DNA of 6,207 nt. It comes from Microcaldota archaeon (GTDB lineage Archaea; Micrarchaeota; Micrarchaeia; Micrarchaeales; Micrarchaeaceae). The translations under genes were made by a program, and so were the position numbers. The DNA lies in NCBI GenBank assembly GCA_021792115.1, contig JAJYVI010000053.1:1-6207 (forward strand). Direction: 5' to 3'. Below the pieces are notes generated by a model. The model was not told the origin of the DNA, searched no databases, and saw only the letters and a program-made list of their open reading frames with translations. Shown piece after piece: positions 1 to 3,614 of this stretch (the first letter of the stretch is position 1; every line of letters begins with the position of its first letter).

Positions 1-15
1 TTAAGGCTTATTAAC

Positions 16-480
16 ATGAACAAAGATAAAAAACTTATTGATGAATTGGCGCAAGCTTCTTGGCACGGCACTCCGCTTGATATATATAAATGTCTTGTGA
101 AAGGCGCCAATCCCAATGCAAGGCTTACCAAAAATGGCATAACCCCAATAATGCTCGCTGCAAGAAATGGCCTTATAACAAATGTAATGTTTCTCAAATT
201 AAGAGGGGCAGATATAAATGCATTAACTGATTGGAACTATAATGCTTTAATGTGGGCTTCATTTAATGGGCATGTATCTGTTGTGGATTATCTGATAAAA
301 TGTGGCGCAGATGTGCTTGCAATTGATAAATATGGTAGCACGGCCAGAACAGAAGCTTCTCAAAAAAACAACAGAGAGATTGTTAAAATGCTGAAAAAAG
401 CCGAAGAAAATCAACTTGCCAGAACACAGACGACAACCAATGGATTAGATAACATGGCTTCATTTAAAAGACAGGAATGA
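16..480 (+). CDS. small ankyrin-repeat protein
   Basis: The 154-residue product is built almost entirely of ankyrin repeats, which normally form a helical scaffold for protein-protein binding. Four repeats can be seen: a degenerate one at about residues 6-37 (ending KGANPNA), clear ones at 40-70 (GITPIMLAARNG, then RGADINA) and 73-103 (NALMWASFNGH, VVDYLIKCGAD), and a partial last one at 106-128 (GSTARTEA, EIVKMLKKA). The tail from about 129 is polar and probably disordered. There is no signal peptide or membrane segment, so it should be cytoplasmic unless exported by an unrecognised route. ATG 16 has a possible weak Shine-Dalgarno (AAGG, 3-6), but the frame stays open to the window edge, so an upstream start cannot be excluded. 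It converges on the next gene, with 5 bases between the stops. The partner protein is unknown. Confidence 0.88.
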   Translation: MNKDKKLIDELAQASWHGTPLDIYKCLVKGANPNARLTKNGITPIMLAARNGLITNVMFLKLRGADINALTDWNYNALMWASFNGHVSVVDYLIKCGADVLAIDKYGSTARTEASQKNNREIVKMLKKAEENQLARTQTTTNGLDNMASFKRQE

Positions 481-485
481 AAGAA

Positions 486-1100
486 CTAAGCATCAGTTAT
501 TTTAGATTTTTTCATATGCTGTTTCTCTGCATTTTCTTTTGTCTTTATTTCTTTAAGCTTTTTTAAGAATTTCCTTTCAAGCTTAGGCTGTAATTTATGT
601 ATCTTTTTTAAAGTGGCGTTCAATCCCCATTTGGAGACATCTTCGATCCAAGTCATAATTAGGTCATCATCGTTCGGAAACATCTTTTTTCTATCTTTAT
701 AATATATGATCCTAAGTTTTTTTTGTTTTTCCAAATTCAATAAAAATTCTTTTGTATCTTTTATCTTGATCTCTTTTAGCACATCCACTTTTTTTTCAGA
801 AACGTATATACTTTTGTTTAAATGGGTAAAATCTTTTTTGGGCAGAACATATATAGAGCCTTTTAATCCCGAATACCATTTATCAAAAATTCCTTCTGTT
901 CTCTCGCAAAAATAAGGATTCTTACCTCCTAGTCTGCAAGTAGATTGCATCTTGTTTTTATCAGGGCTTATAAACACAGCCGCAAACACAAGCTCGCTAG
1001 TAGCATAAACATTTTTTTTATCATATTCTGATTTCATAGGTTTTAGCACTTTAAGGTTTTGCCTATAAGATCCGTGATAAAGTATGCCCTTTTCCGCCAT
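486..1100 (-). CDS. hypothetical protein with ADP-ribosyltransferase-like N-terminus
   Basis: The product has 204 residues. The N-terminal half shows a pattern typical of ADP-ribosyltransferase folds: LYHGS with His9, NVYAT with Tyr32, and a strand-like IYVSEKKVDVL with Glu102. Together these could be an H-Y-E triad as in PARP/Tpt1-like enzymes, which use NAD+. I see the motif spacing but cannot confirm the fold, and a non-catalytic relative is possible. Residues 55 and 65 are Cys. The C-terminal third (about 150-204) is very Lys-rich and helical, so nucleic acid or acidic-partner binding is conceivable. There is no signal peptide or membrane segment. ATG 1100 is supported by TAGG a few bases upstream on the minus strand and by a TATA-like box at about 1161-1168. 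The gene stands alone on its strand. The coding call is firm; the function is tentative. Confidence 0.82.
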   Translation of the reverse strand: MAEKGILYHGSYRQNLKVLKPMKSEYDKKNVYATSELVFAAVFISPDKNKMQSTCRLGGKNPYFCERTEGIFDKWYSGLKGSIYVLPKKDFTHLNKSIYVSEKKVDVLKEIKIKDTKEFLLNLEKQKKLRIIYYKDRKKMFPNDDDLIMTWIEDVSKWGLNATLKKIHKLQPKLERKFLKKLKEIKTKENAEKQHMKKSKITDA

Positions 1101-1160
1101 GATAAAAACCTACAAGAACTCTGATAACTTAACTTCCTATATTATCTTAACTTCGCCACT

Positions 1161-1168
1161 TTTATAAT
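1161..1168 (-). promoter_or_regulatory. possible TATA box for the 486-1100 gene
   Basis: On the minus strand the sequence reads ATTATAAA, an archaeal TATA-like element. A start about 25 bases downstream would fall near 1138, leaving a 5' leader of about 38 bases before ATG 1100. The surroundings are very AT-rich, so chance similarity is possible. Confidence 0.35.
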
Positions 1169-1223
1169 TTAATAAAATAAATAATTAATATTTGATATGT
1201 CAATTATTATTGATAACCGAGAG

Positions 1224-1560
1224 TGTTGAAAATCTTAAATTTTCAAACAATTTCAATAAAATATAATTAACAATAAACTTAAAAAATACGCACTAAAATT
1301 ATTTTGCAGCTCTAAAAATTATATAATATCTAATGCTAATGCAAGCGCGACTTTGAAATTATAAAAAGTATTATATTTTTTATTTTCTTTATAATTTTTA
1401 TAATTATACTTTGGCGATGGCTCGCTGCTGATACAGCGATGGGCTTCACTAATGTTTATGCATATGCATTTACAAAATAACCATCAGGGTCATCCTTATC
1501 GCTAAATTTATTAGTAGAAGAATAAAATCAAAATTCTTCTGTACAATTAAATTTTCAACA
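1224..1560. repeat. possible MITE-like element bounded by imperfect inverted ends
   Basis: TGTTGAAAAT at 1224-1233 recurs as its exact complement ATTTTCAACA at 1551-1560. The similarity continues inward, with TTAA and TT following on both sides after single-base gaps. The 337-base interior holds the higher-GC patch. I found no target-site duplication or transposase. In sequence this AT-rich, a 10-base match over this span can arise by chance. Confidence 0.2.
1456..1527 (-). pseudogene. possible relic of a gene 3' end
   Basis: On the minus strand, a 23-residue open stretch between stops ends in KFSDKDDPDGYFVNAYA and then TAA. It looks more protein-like than its AT-rich surroundings, and DPDGY near a C-terminus recalls glyoxalase/dioxygenase-superfamily tails (usually F-x-DPDGN-x-IE). 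There is no start codon, and the frame is closed by TGA just upstream, so if real it is a broken remnant. The evidence is weak because the stretch is very short. Confidence 0.2.
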
Positions 1561-1609
1561 GTCCTATTTATGATTAAAATAAGACACCAAAGCAAGGTAT
1601 ATACTAAGT

Positions 1610-1631
1610 TTTAATCAGAATATTGATTAAA
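1610..1631. promoter_or_regulatory. dyad TTTAATCA-N6-TGATTAAA, possible operator
   Basis: TTTAATCA (1610-1617) and TGATTAAA (1624-1631) form a perfect 8-base inverted repeat with spacer GAATAT, ending 46 bases before the hydrolase ATG. A third half-site, TGATTAAAA, lies at 1571-1579 and is a 9-base inverted match to 1609-1617. Dyads of this size and position are typical binding sites for dimeric helix-turn-helix regulators. The regulator is not in this window. Confidence 0.4.
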
Positions 1632-1677
1632 TTCTCTGCATACCAATTTTGAAAAATATTGTAATAAAAATAAATAG

Positions 1678-2493
1678 ATGATGAATATGATAAAATCTGA
1701 AAGCATAAGTTATCCAGCAGGTAACGATTCAATTAAAGCGCATCTCTCATACCCTGATGATGCAGAAAAGCACCCTGGCATAATATTGATCCATGAAATA
1801 TTTGGACTTGACGATCATACTAAGAATGTGGCTGACAGGCTTGCAGCAGAAGGCTATGTTGTCCTTGCACCTCATCTTTTTTCCAGTAATAAACTATCAC
1901 CAATACTCTCGCAGCAAAATATCTTTGTAACTATGAAGTTCATGATGTCCTTGCCTGTAGATAAACAAAGGGACGAAAAATATAGATCAGATGCACTTGC
2001 AAAATTAAGCGAAGATGAAAGAGACATAATCTCTAAAGTAAATCAACTGCTTTTTGTAAATAGGCCAATAGAGCTAATGACAGAATATCTTTCATATGGC
2101 GTGGATTATTTAAAATCTTTAGAAAAAGTAAGTAATAAGATAGGCAGCGCCGGCTTCTGCTTTGGGGGAGGAATGTCTATAAATCTCGGGTGCACAGGCA
2201 AGATCTCTGCATGCGTCATATTTTATGGCGAGAATCCGAGCCCCATAGAAAAGATAAAGAATGTCAATGGACCTATAATGGGTCTGTATGGTGGTGAAGA
2301 CCATAGGATAAATTCAGGATTAAGTGAACTTGTAAAAGCAATGGTTGAGTACAAGAAACCATTTACAATAAGGGTATTCCCAGGCACATACCATGCATTC
2401 TTCAATGACACAAGGCCCCAGACATACAATAAACATGCTGCAGATGAAGCTTGGAAAATGCTGCTGAAATTTTTCAATGATAATCTAAATTAA
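1678..2493 (+). CDS. dienelactone hydrolase family protein
   Basis: This 271-residue alpha/beta hydrolase belongs to the dienelactone hydrolase (DLH) family, whose members hydrolyse lactones or esters with a Cys-Asp-His triad. The visible triad is Cys161 in GFCFGGG (the nucleophile elbow G-x-C-x-G-G), Asp208 in GGEDHRI and His239 in GTYHAFFND. Glu40 in HEIFGLDDH matches the conserved Glu that tunes the Cys in classical DLH. An insert at about residues 70-125 (LSPILSQ to QLLFVNRPIEL) makes it longer than the roughly 235-residue bacterial enzymes and probably forms a cap over the active site. There is no signal peptide, so it is likely cytoplasmic. ATGs at 1678, 1681 and 1687 are all possible starts, with no strong Shine-Dalgarno. 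No catechol-pathway genes are nearby, so the substrate is unknown. The next gene starts 63 bases downstream. Confidence 0.93.
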   Translation: MMNMIKSESISYPAGNDSIKAHLSYPDDAEKHPGIILIHEIFGLDDHTKNVADRLAAEGYVVLAPHLFSSNKLSPILSQQNIFVTMKFMMSLPVDKQRDEKYRSDALAKLSEDERDIISKVNQLLFVNRPIELMTEYLSYGVDYLKSLEKVSNKIGSAGFCFGGGMSINLGCTGKISACVIFYGENPSPIEKIKNVNGPIMGLYGGEDHRINSGLSELVKAMVEYKKPFTIRVFPGTYHAFFNDTRPQTYNKHAADEAWKMLLKFFNDNLN

Positions 2494-2534
2494 TATAATA
2501 AACACCAAAAATAAATAATAGCAAATATACAAAT

Positions 2535-2548
2535 GTAATATATATTAC
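2535..2548. promoter_or_regulatory. 14-base palindrome just upstream of the cupin gene
   Basis: GTAATATATATTAC is a perfect palindrome ending 8 bases before ATG 2557. An AAATATAC element at 2523-2530 could serve as the TATA box and would place the transcript start within a few bases of the ATG, making the mRNA almost leaderless. The palindrome would then overlap the initiation region and could act as an operator. Because it is mostly A and T, chance is a real alternative. Confidence 0.3.
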
Positions 2549-2556
2549 GGGATTAT

Positions 2557-2898
2557 ATGGGTAAAATAGTAATTGAAAACAGGCCATGGGGAAGCTTTGA
2601 AAGGTTTACTGTAAACGAGAAAAGTACAGTCAAGTTGGTGTATGTGAAGGCAGGGAGACGCCTTAGTTATCAATATCACAATAAGCGTGCAGAATTCTGG
2701 AAAGTAGTTAGCGGTCAAGTTATTGTGACTATCAATGGAAAGAAGAAAACTCTTTCTAAAGGAGATATGATAAACGTGCCTCTACGTGCAAAGCATAGAA
2801 TAGAGGCAGTGAAAAACTCAGTGATACTGGAAATTGCAAAAGGCGCATTCAGCGAATCAGATATAGTCAGACTTCAGGATGACTATGCGAGGTTATAA
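2557..2898 (+). CDS. cupin, type II mannose-6-phosphate isomerase-like domain
   Basis: This 113-residue single-domain cupin closely resembles the C-terminal isomerase domain of bifunctional ManC/AlgA enzymes, which interconvert mannose-6-phosphate and fructose-6-phosphate. Signature elements in order: RPWGSFE (residues 9-15), AGRRLSYQYHNKRAEFW (32-48), VVSGQVIVTINGK (50-62), the turn LSKGDMINVP (66-75), KHRIE (79-83) and the tail DIVRLQDDYAR (102-112). Likely metal ligands are Gln39, His41, Glu46 and His80. The N-terminal GDP-mannose pyrophosphorylase domain is absent, so this is a stand-alone form, probably feeding mannose into glycan or glycoprotein synthesis. The protein is cytoplasmic. 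A related sugar-binding cupin with another role cannot be ruled out. It may be co-transcribed with the upstream hydrolase or use its own promoter near 2523-2548. Confidence 0.9.
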   Translation: MGKIVIENRPWGSFERFTVNEKSTVKLVYVKAGRRLSYQYHNKRAEFWKVVSGQVIVTINGKKKTLSKGDMINVPLRAKHRIEAVKNSVILEIAKGAFSESDIVRLQDDYARL

Positions 2899-2921
2899 CA
2901 TTAAAATGTTGTTTAATTTTG
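2897..2921 (+). terminator. possible terminator after the cupin gene
   Basis: Overlapping the stop codon, AACATT-AA-AATGTT (2897-2910) can fold into a small hairpin and is followed by a T-rich stretch (GTTTAATTTT). Archaeal termination relies mainly on T-rich tracts, so this is plausible but weak. Confidence 0.3.
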
Positions 2922-2956
2922 AATTAGTGCAAAGAATAGGTTATTCTCTATTCAAT

Positions 2957-2970
2957 AATATTTAATAATA
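2957..2970 (+). promoter_or_regulatory. possible TATA box for the parvulin gene
   Basis: An ATATTTAATAATA stretch is centred about 48 bases before ATG 3013. A start about 25 bases further on would give a leader of about 20 bases that includes the AGGTG ribosome-binding site at 3003-3007. The region is AT-rich, so confidence is limited. Confidence 0.35.
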
Positions 2971-3002
2971 CTGCTGCAAAAAGATTATTGTAACTCATTT
3001 AC

Positions 3003-3007
3003 AGGTG
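3003..3007 (+). promoter_or_regulatory. Shine-Dalgarno site of the parvulin gene
   Basis: AGGTG lies 5 bases before ATG 3013 and matches the core of the archaeal anti-Shine-Dalgarno complement (GGAGGTGA). It is the clearest ribosome-binding site in the window and fixes the start at 3013. Confidence 0.6.
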
Positions 3008-3012
3008 CTAAG

Positions 3013-3288
3013 ATGGCTGATAAAATAAGATGTGCGCATATTCTTGTTGAGAAACTTTCCACAGCGCAGGAAGTTCTTGATAAGCTGAATTCAGGGGAAA
3101 GCTTTGCAAAGCTCGCAGAGCAGTACTCACTCGATGGCACTAGAAAGCGTGGAGGCGATCTAGGCTTCTTTGGAAGAGGCATGATGGTCAAGCCTTTTGA
3201 AAATGCTGCATTTGCTCTTGAAAAAGGTCAGATTTCAGGAATAGTTAAAACAGAGTTTGGATATCATATAATAAAAAGAATAGCCTGA
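3013..3288 (+). CDS. parvulin-type peptidyl-prolyl cis-trans isomerase
   Basis: This 91-residue protein is one complete rotamase (PpiC/parvulin) domain that speeds cis-trans isomerisation of peptidyl-prolyl bonds during folding. Hallmarks in order: CAHILV with the active-site His9, the helix pair GESFAKLAEQYS (28-39), GGDLGFFGRGMMVKPFE (47-63) with Met58 and Phe62 lining the pocket, AAFALEKGQIS (65-75), and the closing FGYHIIK (82-88) with His85. Its length is that of minimal single-domain parvulins such as bacterial Par10 and thaumarchaeal Pin-type enzymes. It has no signal peptide, no membrane anchor and no WW domain, so it is a cytoplasmic chaperone-like enzyme. Residue 41 is Asp at the position that is often Cys or Asp in the family. 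The start is fixed by AGGTG 5 bases upstream. It appears to be a single-gene unit. Confidence 0.95.
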   Translation: MADKIRCAHILVEKLSTAQEVLDKLNSGESFAKLAEQYSLDGTRKRGGDLGFFGRGMMVKPFENAAFALEKGQISGIVKTEFGYHIIKRIA

Positions 3289-3311
3289 TTTTAGAAAAGC
3301 AAATTAAATTT

Positions 3312-3337
3312 TATATTCTTCATCAGTTGAGAATATA
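3312..3337 (+). terminator. possible hairpin terminator after the parvulin gene
   Basis: TATATTCT (3312-3319) and AGAATATA (3330-3337) can pair as an 8-base stem with a 10-base loop, 23 bases after the parvulin stop. No strong T tract follows, so its role as a terminator is uncertain. Confidence 0.25.
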
Positions 3338-3373
3338 TTACTGAATAAATAATTAGTATCTAGCATAAATTGA

Positions 3374-3445
3374 GCTGATGCTGTCAAGTTTGGCAATGCA
3401 ATTAAGGCATATTTAGAGGATCCCGATTTTCTAGAAATCCTTTAA
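3374..3445 (+). pseudogene. possible relic of a gene 3' end
   Basis: Between the parvulin gene and the surface-protein promoter, one frame reads ADAVKFGNAIKAYLEDPDF, then LEIL and TAA (3443-3445). The composition is that of a normal soluble helical protein, unlike the surrounding AT-rich DNA. The frame is closed by TGA at 3371-3373 and has no start codon, so if meaningful it is the tail of a decayed gene. No family is recognised, and chance is possible for 23 codons. Confidence 0.2.
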
Positions 3446-3455
3446 TTTAAAAAGC

Positions 3456-3463
3456 TTTATAAG
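3456..3463 (+). promoter_or_regulatory. TATA box of the surface-protein gene
   Basis: TTTATAAG, preceded by an A-rich stretch that could be a BRE, is a good archaeal TATA element. A start about 26 bases from its centre would fall near 3486, only about 14 bases before ATG 3500 and 23 before ATG 3509. ATG 3615 would instead have a leader of about 130 bases. This supports translation beginning upstream of the GA tract. Confidence 0.6.
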
Positions 3464-3499
3464 CATTTTTATCCATATTATAAAAACAAATAAAACAAA

Positions 3500-3592
3500 A
3501 TGAATTTCATGGCTGCATCAGAGAGAGAGAGAGAGAGAGAGAAAAACAAAACTTTTTGGAAAAAAGTTTTATCAAAAAGAGACTCTAAGTAA
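3500..3592 (+). CDS. leader reading frame carrying a GA repeat, out of frame with the surface protein
   Basis: ATG 3500 (or ATG 3509 in the same frame) opens a 30-residue frame. It begins MNFMAASE, continues as alternating Glu-Arg encoded by the GA repeat, then becomes basic (KNKTFWKKVLSKRDSK) and stops at TAA 3590-3592. These are the first ATGs after the TATA box. The downstream pilin-like gene lies in a different frame, and its conserved signal KA|QSAMEY begins upstream of its own first ATG. A net change of +2, -4 or -1 bases between 3509 and 3590 would fuse the two frames. I read this stretch as the true 5' end of the surface gene in a frame-shifted (OFF or mis-sequenced) state. Alternatives are a genuine small upstream ORF with reinitiation at 3615, 22 bases after its stop, or no translation. 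Confidence 0.5.
   Translation: MNFMAASEREREREKNKTFWKKVLSKRDSK
3521..3542 (+). repeat. (GA)11 dinucleotide microsatellite
   Basis: Eleven perfect GA units lie 12 bases after ATG 3509 and encode alternating Glu and Arg. Tracts of this type change length by slipped-strand mispairing. Each unit gained or lost moves the downstream frame by 2, so with this leader one length class in three is in frame with the surface protein: 12 or 9 units would be, and the present 11 is not. Confidence 0.95.
3548..3570 (+). repeat. perfect 10-base inverted repeat in the leader
   Basis: AAAACTTTTT (3548-3557), loop GGA, AAAAAGTTTT (3561-3570) form a perfect hairpin directly after the GA tract and before the signal-peptide cleavage site. 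It could act on the mRNA (attenuation, translation pausing) or as a slippage-promoting DNA structure. It also contains homopolymer runs (T5, A6) that are prone to indels. Confidence 0.6.
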
Positions 3593-3614
3593 ACATGCAA
3601 AAGCACAAAGCGCA

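Larger units (their letters stand above)
1101..1677. other. AT-rich gene-poor intergenic region
   Basis: No convincing gene lies in these 577 bases on either strand. Visible structure: a hairpin TTGAAAAT/ATTTTCAA (1226-1233 and 1239-1246); an AT-only inverted repeat (1357-1367 and 1395-1405); a patch of higher GC around 1413-1503 containing a perfect 12-base palindrome ATGCATATGCAT (1458-1469); distant inverted copies of TGTTGAAAAT (1224-1233) and ATTTTCAACA (1551-1560); and TGATTAAA half-sites ahead of the hydrolase gene. TATA-like stretches occur (for example TATATA at 1598-1603), but no single promoter for the hydrolase gene can be singled out. The size and AT-richness suggest decayed sequence rather than a compact regulatory region. 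Confidence 0.6.

Noticed and set aside
706..915. Plus-strand open frame of 69 codons inside 486-1100
   Set aside because: It is the reverse shadow of the ART-like gene. The peptide is Phe/Ser-rich low-complexity sequence, as expected from the complement of Lys/Glu codons.
1413..1450. Possible C/D box RNA (two GCGATGG copies around CTGA)
   Set aside because: GCGATGG differs from the C-box consensus RTGATGA at two positions, and no terminal stem or properly placed D box was found.
1458..1505. Tiny plus-strand His-rich ORF starting at ATG 1458 (MHMHLQNNHQGHPYR)
   Set aside because: It has only 15 codons and no ribosome-binding site or promoter, and it overlaps a palindrome that by itself accounts for the Met-His repeats.
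1467..1607. Minus-strand hydrophobic frame of about 46 codons
   Set aside because: It is bounded by stops with no ATG until near its end, and hydrophobic runs are expected by chance in AT-rich DNA.
2119..2477. Two minus-strand frames inside the hydrolase gene
   Set aside because: They are shadows of a gene with a full catalytic triad on the plus strand, and neither shows a recognisable motif or ribosome-binding site.
3289..3499. tRNA or other RNA gene between the parvulin and surface genes
   Set aside because: No cloverleaf, CCA end or GC-rich stem set is visible; only a weak hairpin, a possible relic peptide and the promoter.
3553..3570. Programmed ribosomal frameshift in the leader (A6 run followed by a G and T run)
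   Set aside because: Joining the frames needs +1, and the run does not fit the usual -1 slippery heptamer in the leader frame. Repeat-length change or an indel is simpler.
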